A program made the position numbers and the translations under genes. The notes under the pieces are model-generated. The model had not been told where the DNA came from. It saw only the letters and a list, made by a program, of their open reading frames with translations, and did no database searches. Below, piece after piece: positions 25,028 to 33,239 of a stretch of DNA of 64,000 nucleotides. This DNA comes from RPRC01 sp034933285. GTDB lineage: Bacteria; Desulfobacterota; Desulfuromonadia; Geobacterales; Geobacteraceae. Position 1 is the stretch's first letter. The number at the start of each line of letters is the position of its first letter. Location: contig JAYFNT010000001.1 of assembly GCA_034933285.1 (NCBI GenBank), forward strand, positions 53,101-117,100. The letters run 5' to 3'.

Positions 25028-26215
25028 ATGCCGCTCGATATGAAAAAGACTCTCCACCTTTACATTTTCAAGGAAATCATTGTCCCGTTCCTCCTTGGAT
25101 TTGCCGTTTTCACGTTCGTTCTTCTCATGGGGAGGCTGATCAACCTGGCCGAACTGGTCATCGCGAAGGGCGTGCCCCTTGGCGACGTTCTCCGCCTGCT
25201 GAGCTATATGCTCCCCTCTTTCTCGTTCATTTCCGTGCCCATGTCATGCCTTCTGGCCGTTCTTCTGGCTTTCGGAAGGCTTTCCGCAGACAGCGAGGTC
25301 ACTGCGATGAAGGCGGGCGGGATAAGTCTATACGGCCTGCTCCCACCCGTCATCGTCTTCGCGACGCTGACATATCTGATCACGACTGCCGTCACGGTTT
25401 ACGCCCTTCCCTGGGGCAACACTTCCTTCAAGTCCCTGCTTTACAACGTCATCAACCTCAGGGTGAACGTCAGTCTGAAGGACGGAGTATTCAACGACGA
25501 CTTCCCCGGACTGGTAATCTATGTCGCAAAGTATAATCAGGAGACCCACCTCGTTTCAGGAGTGCTGATCTACGATGAGAGAAAACAGGAAGAGCCTGCC
25601 ACCATTTTCGCCCGTAACGGGCTGATAATGACGGACCCGGGCCGCAAGTCCCTCAGGCTCAGGCTTCTCGACGGCGGAGTCCATCGCAACCGGGGCAATT
25701 CCGGCTATCAATTAATGAAATTCGCCAGCTACGACCTGAGCATCAACTTCAACCAGGCCTCGCAAATCACCCCGTCAATCAACGAAACCGACATGTCCTT
25801 CCGCGAATTGAGAGAAGGCATGAAATCGAAGGGGGCAGATGCCAGGACCCTTAGAGAGCTGGCCATCGAATTCCATCGGCGCCTTGCCTTTCCCTTTGCC
25901 TGCTTCGTGTTTGCCTGCATCGGCATACCGCTTGGCCTGCAAAACCGGCGTTCTGGCAAATCGACGGGCTTTTCACTCTGCATCGTCCTGCTCCTGGTGT
26001 ATTACATCTTTCTCTCCGCCGGAAAAACACTTGGACAGAAAGGAACGATTCCTCCTGCCCTCTCCATGTGGCTGCCCAACCTGGTATTCATAGCCATTGG
26101 CATCTATCTGTTCAAGAAAACGGCCAATGAGGAAAGAATCATCCTGTTTGAACTGCCCGGTATGCTTCTGTCATGGGCTCAGTCAAGAGTGAATGCCTGG
26201 AGGAAATCTCCGTGA
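25028..26215 (+). CDS. lptF: LPS export permease LptF
   Basis: Inner-membrane subunit of the LptBFG ABC transporter that extracts lipopolysaccharide for transport to the outer membrane. The 395-residue protein has the expected architecture: three N-terminal transmembrane helices, a large periplasmic beta-jellyroll (about residues 130-290), and three C-terminal helices starting at RLAFPFACFVFACIGIPLG, a typical YjgP/YjgQ motif. ATG 25040 is a plausible alternative start. The stop overlaps the GTG of lptG. Confidence 0.93.
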   Translation: MPLDMKKTLHLYIFKEIIVPFLLGFAVFTFVLLMGRLINLAELVIAKGVPLGDVLRLLSYMLPSFSFISVPMSCLLAVLLAFGRLSADSEVTAMKAGGISLYGLLPPVIVFATLTYLITTAVTVYALPWGNTSFKSLLYNVINLRVNVSLKDGVFNDDFPGLVIYVAKYNQETHLVSGVLIYDERKQEEPATIFARNGLIMTDPGRKSLRLRLLDGGVHRNRGNSGYQLMKFASYDLSINFNQASQITPSINETDMSFRELREGMKSKGADARTLRELAIEFHRRLAFPFACFVFACIGIPLGLQNRRSGKSTGFSLCIVLLLVYYIFLSAGKTLGQKGTIPPALSMWLPNLVFIAIGIYLFKKTANEERIILFELPGMLLSWAQSRVNAWRKSP

Positions 26216-27291
26216 CCGTAATAAGCCGTTACATAACCGTAACATATCTGAGAATTTTAGGGCTGTCGGTCAGCGCTTTCGTGACGATTTACCTGCTGAT
26301 AGACTTCCTGGAAAAAATCAGCAGATTCACCCAGGCACATGCCGCTCCTTTTGACATCCTGCTGTTCTTTCTCTACAAAACGCCGTCCATAATAAACCAG
26401 GTCGTGCCGTTGGCCGTACTGATGTCAACCCTGCTCACTCTCGGCATCCTTTCCCGGTCGAGCGAGATAGTGGCCATGCAGAGTTGCGGCATCAGCCTGA
26501 AAAAGATCGCGGAACCGCTGATCTTCATTGCATTCATTCTGAGCCTTTTCACTTTTTTCTCCAATGAGACGATCATTCCGGAAACATCCGAGCGCATGAA
26601 ATACATCGAGCAGGTGGTGATCCGCGGCAAAAGCCCGAACACGTTCTTCCGGCTGAACAATATCTGGTACCGGGAAGAGAACTATGTCCTTCAGGCCCGC
26701 CTGTTAATACCGGAGACAAAAACCCTTATGGGAGTGACTCTCTGGCAGACAACAGATGACATGCAGCCGGCGCGCCGTCTCGAAGCGGACCAAGGTACCT
26801 GGAACGGGACCGGCTGGGCACTGAAAAACGTAGTGGAAATCGATTTCGCCGGAGGAACAATATCCGCGGTCAGGAAACTCCCCGCCGTGAACGTGCCGCT
26901 TAACCTTAAGACCGACGACCTCAAGGTTTGGGACAAACACGCGGATGACATGGGTTTCTTCAAACTGCGGCGCTATATAGGCAAGCTCAGAAAAGGCGGA
27001 TACGACGCAACCAGGTACATGGCCTTGATGCATGCCAAGATTTCCTTTCCCTTTGCTTCTCTCATCATGGCGTTCGTGGGGATACCGTTCGCCCTGCGCG
27101 GAGGGCGGTCCAGCGGGATAGCCATGGGAATCGGCCTCAGCCTGGCAATAGGCTTTTCCTATTTCATCATCAACGCAGTCCTGCTCTCCTTCGGGCAGAC
27201 CGGTGTCCTGCCCGCTATCGTTTCAGCCTGGGCGGCCAATTTCATCTTTTCACTCTCCGCAATCTGGCTGACCATGACGCTGCACCATTGA
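26212..27291 (+). CDS. lptG: LPS export permease LptG
   Basis: Second permease subunit of the LptBFG complex, with the same layout as LptF: N-terminal helices (TYLRILGLSVSAFVTIYLLIDFLE), periplasmic beta-jellyroll, and C-terminal helices (AKISFPFASLIMAFVGIPFAL). The start is placed at GTG 26212, which overlaps the lptF stop (GTGA) and lies 8 nt after GGAGG. An upstream ATG at 26173 would add 13 residues of lptF reading. 359 residues is the usual size. No lptB is in the window. Confidence 0.92.
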   Translation: MTVISRYITVTYLRILGLSVSAFVTIYLLIDFLEKISRFTQAHAAPFDILLFFLYKTPSIINQVVPLAVLMSTLLTLGILSRSSEIVAMQSCGISLKKIAEPLIFIAFILSLFTFFSNETIIPETSERMKYIEQVVIRGKSPNTFFRLNNIWYREENYVLQARLLIPETKTLMGVTLWQTTDDMQPARRLEADQGTWNGTGWALKNVVEIDFAGGTISAVRKLPAVNVPLNLKTDDLKVWDKHADDMGFFKLRRYIGKLRKGGYDATRYMALMHAKISFPFASLIMAFVGIPFALRGGRSSGIAMGIGLSLAIGFSYFIINAVLLSFGQTGVLPAIVSAWAANFIFSLSAIWLTMTLHH

Positions 27292-27541
27292 CAATTGGCT
27301 ATCTGATGATTTACTTATGGATACCATGCCTGTCCCTCGGGTTTGGATTCGGGGTATATTCCTGACATGCCATTCATATGCCCGTGGCGTTTGCGGACCA
27401 CGCCTTCAATAACAGCTGGGGTGGGAGGACGAACACAAACCGGGCCCCTTCGTTCTTTTCCCCACCACCATTTCCAATGAAGCGAATCAGGGTACATGAA
27501 CGGCAAGGTCGGAACGATACGGCTCGAACAAGGGGTAGAGA

Positions 27542-28444
27542 GTGATACGACGAGCATTGGCAACCGTACTAGTGGCAGCATTGTTCACGTTGAGCCGGAG
27601 CACCTGCGGGTTCACCGCGGGTTCGAGTGCAAAAGCGCCGAATAATAGGGCAGTACCGGTTACGATCCTCAGCATAATACCATCCCAGGCAGAACCCGGC
27701 ATGTCCGTCACCCTGTACGGCTCCGGATTCACCGGCAACCTGAAGGCTTTCCTCGGTAACACCGAGGTTCCGTCAAAAGTCATCGGGCCCCGGCAGCTCA
27801 TCTTCCAGATCCCGAAACTGTCACCCGGACTTTATGCCCTTTATATCCGCAGAGATGACGGCATGACCAGCAAGGTATACAATTTTTCCGTCATTCCTCT
27901 CAAACCGGAAGTCGACGGGCTTTCTCCCGACAGGGTCCTGGCCTGCGCCGAAGGCAAAGACAGGGAGGTGGAAATCATCGGGAGCAATTTCAGCGAGCGC
28001 TCCCAGGTGCTGTTCGACGGCGCGATCATCAAGAGCAGGGTTCTGTCACCGGAAGCCGTTTCCATAGCAGTCCCGAGAGTTGCGGGGGGGCTGCACAACA
28101 TCCAGGTGAGAAATCCGAGTGATGCATTATCCCTGGTCCTGGCCGTGTACATAGACTCGAAACCTGAAATCACCTCCGTGTCTCAGGGTGAGGAAAACGT
28201 GAATTACTACAACCTGGTCATTGAAGGGAAAAACTTCATGTCCACTTCCGTGGTGCTGGTCGACGGAAAGCGCCTGTCCGCGTCATCACTGATCCTGAAC
28301 GACAGGGAACGGGTATATTACCAGGACTGTAGCCGGCTGGTTTATGAAAGACACCCGTACGACACAACACCGAAGAATTTTACGGTTCAGGTCCTGAATG
28401 CCGACGGGCAGGAAAGTTCGGTCGTTCAGGTAACCGCTCCATGA
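27542..28444 (+). CDS. Exported IPT/TIG-domain protein
   Basis: A 300-residue protein with an N-terminal signal peptide (RRALATVLVAALFTLSRS) and three consecutive immunoglobulin-like IPT/TIG domains. Repeated cores are VTILSIIPSQAEPGMSVTLYG, VDGLSPDR and ITSVSQGEENVNYYNLVIEG, each followed by F-x-G/D-G strands. Such domains bind carbohydrate or protein at the cell surface or form rods. The product has no membrane anchor or catalytic domain, so it is probably periplasmic or outer-membrane associated. The GTG start at 27542 follows AGGGG. The 27292-27541 gap shows no clear feature. Role unknown. Confidence 0.75.
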   Translation: MIRRALATVLVAALFTLSRSTCGFTAGSSAKAPNNRAVPVTILSIIPSQAEPGMSVTLYGSGFTGNLKAFLGNTEVPSKVIGPRQLIFQIPKLSPGLYALYIRRDDGMTSKVYNFSVIPLKPEVDGLSPDRVLACAEGKDREVEIIGSNFSERSQVLFDGAIIKSRVLSPEAVSIAVPRVAGGLHNIQVRNPSDALSLVLAVYIDSKPEITSVSQGEENVNYYNLVIEGKNFMSTSVVLVDGKRLSASSLILNDRERVYYQDCSRLVYERHPYDTTPKNFTVQVLNADGQESSVVQVTAP

Positions 28445-28489
28445 CCATACTGAAAAGGGCCTTGATCCGCGAAGCATGCGGAATATCAT

Positions 28490-28663
28490 TTTCTATCCGG
28501 AAACCCCGGATAAAAATGAACGGTTTCTGATTCGGAAAGAGGGGATTTTTCGTCCTGGCAAGGAAATCAAGGGGTTGCGCGGAGGCATACTAAAGTATGT
28601 CGCACAAGCAAGCCAGCAGATTGACACCGCCAGGGCGGAAAAGCACCCTTTTCGGATGGAAAC
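28490..28663 (+). repeat. Dispersed structured repeat, copy B (short form)
   Basis: Starts TCCGGAAACCCCGG, then GTTTCTGATTCGGAAA at 28523. A stem strand at 28543-28559 ending CCTGGC pairs with GCCAGG at 28629-28642. The hairpin CATACT-AA-AGTATG lies between, and it ends TTTTCGGATGGAAAC. It lacks the second GGCC-hairpin module present in copies A and C. It lies about 100 bp upstream of the lipoprotein start at 28763. Confidence 0.8.
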
Positions 28664-28762
28664 TAACTAAGAAAGGAGGTATAGCCGGAGCCAGGATGAG
28701 TTATCACCGCAACGGGAAACACTCCGTTGATCCGGCAAAGCCGAAAGAACCGACAAAAAAGT

Positions 28763-29410
28763 ATGAAGATTACAACATTTATGATTGCAGCAGTAACCCT
28801 GTGTACCGTTTCCTGCGACCAGTCGCAGCTGCGGCATGAACCGCCCGTCATGCTGAAGACGGAAACGGAACTGGACAGTGAAGTACGGCGGATCGCTGGA
28901 AAGGAGTCCGATCACGATTTGAGGGAGCGCCAGATACCGGCGATAGTAGCCACATTCTCGAAACGGACAAACCTTCACCGTGCCCGCTATCTCGGCATGC
29001 TCTGCTACCTCAAGACCAAGGGAACCCCTTTTACCCCACTGGACATGGCAGAGATAGCTCTGACCGAAACAGGATCGCACGGCCTTTCAGCTTCCGCCGA
29101 ATCGGAGCGGGGGGCGCTCGGTGTCTGGCAGTTAATGCCGGACCGGGCCAGGAGCCATGGCTATAAGCCGGCAGAAATGAAAAACGATGAAAAATGCGCC
29201 GAAGCAGCGGTACGGGAGCTTTTCACAAAGATGAAGATCGCCAGGGGAAACCTGAAAAGGGCGAAAAAGCTCTATTGCGGAGTAGGCCCCCAAGCCGACG
29301 CCTATGAGGTGAAAAGGATGCGCTTCAGGCGCGAGATACTCAAGGAGATGACCAGGTACCGTTCATTATGGGCGGAAAACGGCACCTGCGGACTTCTCTG
29401 CCCTTCATGA
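28763..29410 (+). CDS. Transglycosylase-like lipoprotein
   Basis: A 215-residue predicted lipoprotein. The signal sequence KITTFMIAAVTLCTVSC ends in a lipobox cysteine. The region ALTETGSHGLSASAES followed by RGALGVWQLMPDRARSHGY matches the catalytic core of SLT-type lytic transglycosylases (active-site Glu in TET, then GALGVWQLMP). The protein is shorter than canonical enzymes and lacks an obvious LysM or other wall-binding domain. ATG 28763 has little ribosome-site support; an upstream in-frame start at 28727 would spoil the signal peptide. Probable peptidoglycan remodelling at the envelope, inferred from the fold. Confidence 0.7.
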   Translation: MKITTFMIAAVTLCTVSCDQSQLRHEPPVMLKTETELDSEVRRIAGKESDHDLRERQIPAIVATFSKRTNLHRARYLGMLCYLKTKGTPFTPLDMAEIALTETGSHGLSASAESERGALGVWQLMPDRARSHGYKPAEMKNDEKCAEAAVRELFTKMKIARGNLKRAKKLYCGVGPQADAYEVKRMRFRREILKEMTRYRSLWAENGTCGLLCPS

Positions 29411-29519
29411 TCACCGCGGGCGGGCAGGGCTCCGGAACCGGAAGCCTGCCCGCCACTGCGGAAAGGTCCTCGACAAAGCCAATCCGTTTGACTCAGACAA
29501 AATAATATGGGATGGTTAG

Positions 29520-29586
29520 TTTGAATCCGGGAAATCCGGTCGAAACTTTATTGTTTCCGATGCGGAAAAGCATCTTTTCCGGACAA
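29520..29586 (+). repeat. Partial copy of the dispersed repeat (end boxes only)
   Basis: ATCCGGGAAATCCGG, a spacer, then GTTTCCGATGCGGAAAAGC and TTTTCCGG reproduce the layout of the 5' boxes of the repeat family without the internal stems. It sits in the promoter-proximal gap before the LEA14-like gene. Confidence 0.45.
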
Positions 29587-29606
29587 ACACCGCCTGGAGT
29601 CATGCT

Positions 29607-30107
29607 ATGAAAAAACTTTTGTTTGCTGTCATGTTGCTGATTTGCGGTTGCTCGGCTTTCGTGGAAAAACCGCAGGTCGACCTGAAAGAGGTCCGGGTAG
29701 CCGGCGTGGATGGAGAAGGGATCGACATCGACTTTCTGCTCTCGGTTACCAACCCGAACTCCTTCGATCTGACACTGAACGAATATGTCTACGACCTCAG
29801 GCTGCAGGCCCTGCCGCTTGCGCACGGCTCGTCGCAGCAGCCCCAGCGCTTTCCGGGCCGGGCAACGACGGACACCCTGGTAATCGCCAAGGTACCCTAC
29901 TCGTCTATTATCGATATCATCAAACGCCGGCCCGGCATGACTTCCATACCCTACCAGCTGGACGCCGATCTGAAAATCGGCACATCGTACGGCGCATTTT
30001 CCGTCCCGGTCACCAAGACCGGATTCCTGGACGTTCCCGAAAGCTACAGGCCGAAGAATCTTCTCGACAGAGTGCAGGATTTTCTGAAAAACCTGGAAAA
30101 CAGGTGA
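29607..30107 (+). CDS. LEA14-like (WHy domain) lipoprotein
   Basis: A 166-residue lipoprotein: the signal peptide KKLLFAVMLLICGC ends at the lipobox cysteine. The mature part is a single LEA type 2 / WHy-like beta-sandwich. Its landmarks are the characteristic FLLSVTNPNSFDLTLNEYVY, with the NPN motif, and PYQLDADLKIGTSYGAFSVP. Bacterial members are envelope proteins of unclear function, linked by analogy to stress tolerance. Start ATG 29607 is reasonable. Confidence 0.8.
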   Translation: MKKLLFAVMLLICGCSAFVEKPQVDLKEVRVAGVDGEGIDIDFLLSVTNPNSFDLTLNEYVYDLRLQALPLAHGSSQQPQRFPGRATTDTLVIAKVPYSSIIDIIKRRPGMTSIPYQLDADLKIGTSYGAFSVPVTKTGFLDVPESYRPKNLLDRVQDFLKNLENR

Positions 30108-30169
30108 ACCTAACGCCTCAGCGGATTTTCAACAGTCTGTCTGAAGCCGGTACCGAGGAGGCCCTGTCA

Positions 30170-30607
30170 ATGTCACAGATGCTGCCGGTCTTGTTGATGT
30201 TGTGCGCAGGCGCAGCGGTTGCGCTCCAGCCTTCCATAAATGCCCGTCTCGCGGAAAAAGTCGGCATTCTTGAGAGCGCATGCATCTCCTTCGCGGTCGG
30301 GGCTGCCGCACTTTTTCTCGCGGTGCTCTGTTCGGGTAAAGTCACGGTCAGGGGGTTGCCTGAAGCAGCATGGTGGGAATGGACCGGCGGGATTCTGGGC
30401 GCATTCTTCGTCTCTGCCACCATACTGGCAATGCCACGTATAGGCACTGCAGCCGCAATGGCGGTTGCAATTTCCGCACAGCTGCTTACCGGGCTGCTCC
30501 TTGACCACTTCGGGATTCTCGGTTTCGGCGGCATGCAGTTGGATACGAAGCGGATTCTGGGGGCAGCGCTGCTCCTCCTGGGCGCCGGCTTGATCGTTCA
30601 CCGCTGA
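30170..30607 (+). CDS. DUF606 (YdcZ) family inner-membrane protein
   Basis: A 145-residue membrane protein with five hydrophobic segments. It matches the DMT-superfamily half-size family DUF606/YdcZ: ALQPSINARLAE, the LESACISFAVGAAALFL helix, WWEWTGGILGAFFVSATILAMPRIG and the C-terminal GAALLLLGAGLIVHR. Such proteins are thought to be small-molecule exporters that work as dimers; the substrate is unknown. ATG 30170 is chosen because GAGGAG lies about 9 nt upstream. It is followed by a Rho-independent terminator at 30667. Confidence 0.82.
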   Translation: MSQMLPVLLMLCAGAAVALQPSINARLAEKVGILESACISFAVGAAALFLAVLCSGKVTVRGLPEAAWWEWTGGILGAFFVSATILAMPRIGTAAAMAVAISAQLLTGLLLDHFGILGFGGMQLDTKRILGAALLLLGAGLIVHR

Positions 30608-30666
30608 CGAAAAAAGGGGCTGGAACATCGCCCAGCTGGTTACCTGAGTTGTTGAAAGAAATCTTT

Positions 30667-30698
30667 AAGCTCGCCAGATTTTTCCAGCGAGCTTTTTT
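30667..30698 (+). terminator. Rho-independent terminator
   Basis: Stem AAGCTCGC / GCGAGCTT (30667-30674, 30687-30694) followed by TTTTTT. It ends the 29607-30607 transcription unit and marks the boundary of the conserved neighbourhood before the accessory island. Confidence 0.85.
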
Positions 30699-30813
30699 CA
30701 TGGGTCGCACCACCGCGCCGGACTGCCACGACTGCAGCCCCAATCTTTCCGCTGAACGCTCCGCCGTTGGCCAGTGCAACGAAGCCGGCTCCATCAATCA
30801 AAGCCTTTGACTC

Positions 30814-30895
30814 GTTTCCATCCGGAAACTCCAGCTAATGGCTGATAAAGGCCGGAACGGGGCTTTCGAGGAGATCGTGATACGGCTTCAGTGCA
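30814..30895 (+). repeat. 82-bp direct repeat, left copy
   Basis: Begins with the palindromic box GTTTCCATCCGGAAAC and continues through ATGGCTGATAAAGG and CGGGGCTTTCGAGGAGATCG to GTGCA. It matches 38300-38381 at all but about ten positions and in the same orientation. The two copies bracket the hipBA/ABC-3C island. Both include an ATG (30838 here) opening a short frame that starts MADKGR. The rest of the 30608-31103 gap holds the terminator and hipB operators. Confidence 0.8.
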
Positions 30896-30972
30896 GCATT
30901 GCCCATTGGGCCGAACAAGTGGTCTCGGGATGAATTGTGAGTTTGCAACGAAATATCCACTCTCAATAAAAT

Positions 30973-31039
30973 ACTGCCGAGGCAGTTTTTTCCTCTACTC
31001 GAAGCCTCCCTGAGCTTTCAATACTGCCTGGACAGTATT
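30973..31039 (+). promoter_or_regulatory. Tandem palindromic operators upstream of hipB (left module)
   Basis: Two related palindromes precede the promoter. ACTGCC-GA-GGCAGT lies at 30973-30986 and AATACTG-CCTGGA-CAGTATT at 31020-31039. Both share the half-site TACTGCC, and a weaker third (ATACTG ... GGTAT) overlaps the -10 region near 31070-31088. The arrangement is what is expected of HipB-type autorepressor sites. The match to HipB is inferred from position only. Confidence 0.6.
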
Positions 31040-31043
31040 TTAG

Positions 31044-31072
31044 TTGACGAGGGCTTATGTCTGCTATATATA
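31044..31072 (+). promoter_or_regulatory. Promoter of the left hipBA operon
   Basis: TTGACG (31044-31049), a 17-nt spacer and TATATA (31067-31072), directly downstream of the second operator palindrome and 32 nt before the hipB start. Confidence 0.6.
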
Positions 31073-31103
31073 CTGTTTAAATGGTATTTTTGTGGAGGAT
31101 GGA

Positions 31104-31358
31104 ATGCCTAAAACAATCAAGCCAATGCCAACGCCTGTGCAGAGCGGTCCCCTGGATGCCGAGACCCTGGGAAAGTTCATTCGTGCCCGCCGGACCCAAG
31201 CAGGACTGGCTATTCATGAAGCGGCAGCATTTTGTGGGGTCGCAGTCGATACCCTGAGCAAGATCGAGACGGCCAGGGGAGACGTCAAGCTTTCCAGCAT
31301 CCTGACCGTCTGCCGCATGCTCGGCATCCATCTCAAAGTCGAGCCTTGGGAGGAGTAA
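31104..31358 (+). CDS. hipB: HipB-like antitoxin, XRE-type HTH
   Basis: An 84-residue DNA-binding antitoxin. The helix-turn-helix lies in LGKFIRARRTQAGLAIHEAAA through VAVDTLSKIETARGD, and a short C-terminal strand follows (RMLGIHLKVEPWEE). ATG 31104 is chosen because GGAGG lies 5 nt before it. Its stop overlaps the hipA start in TAATG, giving tight coupling. It is expected to neutralise the HipA kinase and to repress its own operon through the palindromes at 30973-31039. Confidence 0.85.
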   Translation: MPKTIKPMPTPVQSGPLDAETLGKFIRARRTQAGLAIHEAAAFCGVAVDTLSKIETARGDVKLSSILTVCRMLGIHLKVEPWEE

Positions 31359-32653
31359 TGGCTGAGATCCTGTCCGTGTTTCTTAATCGCGACCCACTCG
31401 GTTTGTTGACCCTTGAAGGCAAGGGCGTTCACTACGGCCTGGCGTATGCCCAGTCATGGCTCGAAAGCCAGGGGTATGCAATATCGCCACATTTAAAGCC
31501 GGGGGAGTGCGAATCCGAGAAGGTGAAGCGCTTTCTCTCCAACCTCCTTCCGGAAGGGAAGTGGCTGGAAGAACTTTCGGTCGACAACCAGATTTCAAAG
31601 AGCAATATCTTTGGCCTCATTGCATTGATTGGTGCGGAGACGACCGGAGCGCTGACCTTTCAATACGACGGCGCTGATCAGGAGCCTCGATCAACGGAGT
31701 TCCGTGAAGTGGGCGCAGAGGAGTTGACGGAGCGCATTACGCAGCGCCAAAGGATTTCCATCGCCAACTGGGACGGCAAGACTCGCCTTTCGGTCACCGG
31801 CGTTCAAGACAAGCTGCCGATCATGATCAGGCCCGATGGCGCGATGGGGTTCGGCGAAGGAGATCTGGCTTCGACGCATATCCTGAAGTTTGGCCGGCGA
31901 CCTGATATGCACATGATGATCAACGAGTTCATCTGCATGAAACTGGCGGAGTTGGTCAAGTTGCCGGTTGCCAAGGTTTCTCTGCAGCGCTTTGGGGAGC
32001 CGGTTCTGGTCGTCGAACGGTTCGATCGACGCTGGCTCGGGGATAAAGTTGACAGGTTACATCTGATTGATGGCTGCCAGATGCTCGACCTGCCGCCAAC
32101 CTACAAATATGAGCGTCCCTTCGGCACGTCGGGCGAAGGTGCCCGCATAAGGACCGGGGCCAGCTTGCCGAAGCTCTTTGCCGCAAGTCGGAACTGCCGC
32201 ATTCCGGCCATGGCCATCAGGGACCTGCTGAACTGGACTCTCTTCCAGATCCTGATCGGTAACAGCGATGCGCACGGAAAGAACATCTCGTTCTTTGTCG
32301 GCAAGGCGGGGATCGACGTAGCGCCGAGCTACGATCTATTGAACATCGACATCTATGGGGATGAGTTTGAGCGGGATTTGGCCATGGCTGTCGGAGACGA
32401 GTTTGTTGCCGAAAAGGTCATGCCGTATGACCTGGCTGAATTTTGTGACGCAAGCAAGCTTCCGCTGCGCCAGGTCGCGATAAGTCTGAAAAATATCTGT
32501 ACGGCGACCATAGGCCGTGTGGGGAGTCTGGCATTGGGTGATGTTCGGACCGGAGAGGAAATGGATTTTGCCCGGAATCTGATCGAAAAGGTCAAGGGTA
32601 ATGCTGAGAGGCTCCTGGCGATTGCCGGAGAGCTTCCGCAGGTCAGGATTTAA
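31358..32653 (+). CDS. hipA: HipA-like serine/threonine kinase toxin
   Basis: A 431-residue HipA-family kinase. The Gly-rich loop motif SVTGVQDKLPI (about residue 150), the catalytic loop LIGNSDAHGKN (Asp304) and the metal-binding PSYDLL motif are all intact, so it is probably active. E. coli HipA phosphorylates glutamyl-tRNA synthetase and arrests translation, giving persistence; the target here is unknown. The N-terminal subdomain (VFLNRDPLGLLTLEG) is of the usual HipA type. It is translationally coupled to hipB. A second, unrelated-looking hipBA module lies on the opposite strand at 36.5-38.1 kb. Confidence 0.9.
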   Translation: MAEILSVFLNRDPLGLLTLEGKGVHYGLAYAQSWLESQGYAISPHLKPGECESEKVKRFLSNLLPEGKWLEELSVDNQISKSNIFGLIALIGAETTGALTFQYDGADQEPRSTEFREVGAEELTERITQRQRISIANWDGKTRLSVTGVQDKLPIMIRPDGAMGFGEGDLASTHILKFGRRPDMHMMINEFICMKLAELVKLPVAKVSLQRFGEPVLVVERFDRRWLGDKVDRLHLIDGCQMLDLPPTYKYERPFGTSGEGARIRTGASLPKLFAASRNCRIPAMAIRDLLNWTLFQILIGNSDAHGKNISFFVGKAGIDVAPSYDLLNIDIYGDEFERDLAMAVGDEFVAEKVMPYDLAEFCDASKLPLRQVAISLKNICTATIGRVGSLALGDVRTGEEMDFARNLIEKVKGNAERLLAIAGELPQVRI

Positions 32654-32704
32654 CCTGATTCAGTGATCTTACAATCGAAAAAGTAGTCGGCTAATCTCAG
32701 ATAG

Positions 32705-32731
32705 TTTTCATCCGGATACTCCGGATGAAAA
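32705..32731 (+). terminator. Hairpin after hipA (terminator-like)
   Basis: Perfect 12-bp inverted repeat TTTTCATCCGGA / TCCGGATGAAAA with a 3-nt loop, 52 nt after the hipA stop. There is no strong T-run beyond the stem. The sequence resembles a doubled end box of the dispersed repeat, so it may be a repeat remnant used as a terminator. Confidence 0.5.
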
Positions 32732-32762
32732 ACAAGTAACAGATCCAGGGCAAAGTAAAAAC

Positions 32763-33035
32763 ATGGATGACTGGCTGCACTTCTTCCTAAACAGCCTGAT
32801 AGCAGAAAGATGTCATTCTCGGCAAGATCGGGCGCAAACAGTTGCTGGAGAAGCTGTCGCCGCTGGAGATAAAGATGCTGGCAATCGCCAGGAACATGGT
32901 AGGATCTCTATTACCGGTGCCGTAACTCTTCTGTCCGCCAATCGCAACACCGTCAAGTTGCATCTGCGCCAACTAGTCAGCAGGGGTATCTGGAACAACA
33001 TGGTACCAGTAAGGGGACTTGTTATTCGGTGGGGA
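32763..33035 (+). pseudogene. Remnant of a Fic-family gene (C-terminal part, frameshifted)
   Basis: DDWLHFFLNSL resembles the W-x-x-FF-L segment that follows the Fic core. In another frame, GRKQLLEKLSPLEIKMLAIAR is followed, after a frame change back, by HGRISITGAVTLLSANRNTVK and LHLRQLVSRG, a winged-helix tail typical of Fic proteins. At least one frameshift lies between the segments. The HPFxxGNG motif is absent, so this is a decayed 3' end of an AMPylator gene. No RNA or coupling to neighbours is expected. The 32654-33239 gap otherwise holds a hairpin, a terminator and a promoter. Confidence 0.6.
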
Positions 33036-33054
33036 GATAGATTGAGACAGCATA

Positions 33055-33076
33055 GGCGGCCGATTGGCCGCCTTTT
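33055..33076 (+). terminator. Rho-independent terminator
   Basis: Stem GGCGGCC / GGCCGCC with a GATT loop, followed by TTTT. It lies between the Fic remnant and the ABC-3C operon and isolates the latter. Confidence 0.75.
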
Positions 33077-33163
33077 GATTGAAATACGGGGAGTGTCCTC
33101 AGTTTCCCCCCAGTTTCCCCAGTTTCCGAGAGTAGAACAGAATCGCTAAATGCATTAGAATCA

Positions 33164-33191
33164 TTGACAGTGCGGGTAATAAGTGTAATAA
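33164..33191 (+). promoter_or_regulatory. Candidate promoter of the ABC-3C operon
   Basis: TTGACA (33164-33169) with a 16-nt spacer to TAATAA (33186-33191), about 50 nt before the first gene. The -35 is perfect and the -10 is weak. No operator or phage-repressor-like site is obvious. Confidence 0.5.
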
Positions 33192-33239
33192 CTACGCACA
33201 ATTTATGGCAAATCGCTCAGAAAAATGAACCGGTGGCAT

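Noticed and set aside
27292..27541. Possible riboswitch before the IPT/TIG gene
   Set aside because: Some complementary GC-rich segments exist but none of the cobalamin, c-di-GMP, TPP or glycine motifs could be matched.
30700..30800. Possible gene remnant after the terminator
   Set aside because: Short GC-rich coding-like stretch, but no frame gave a recognisable family.
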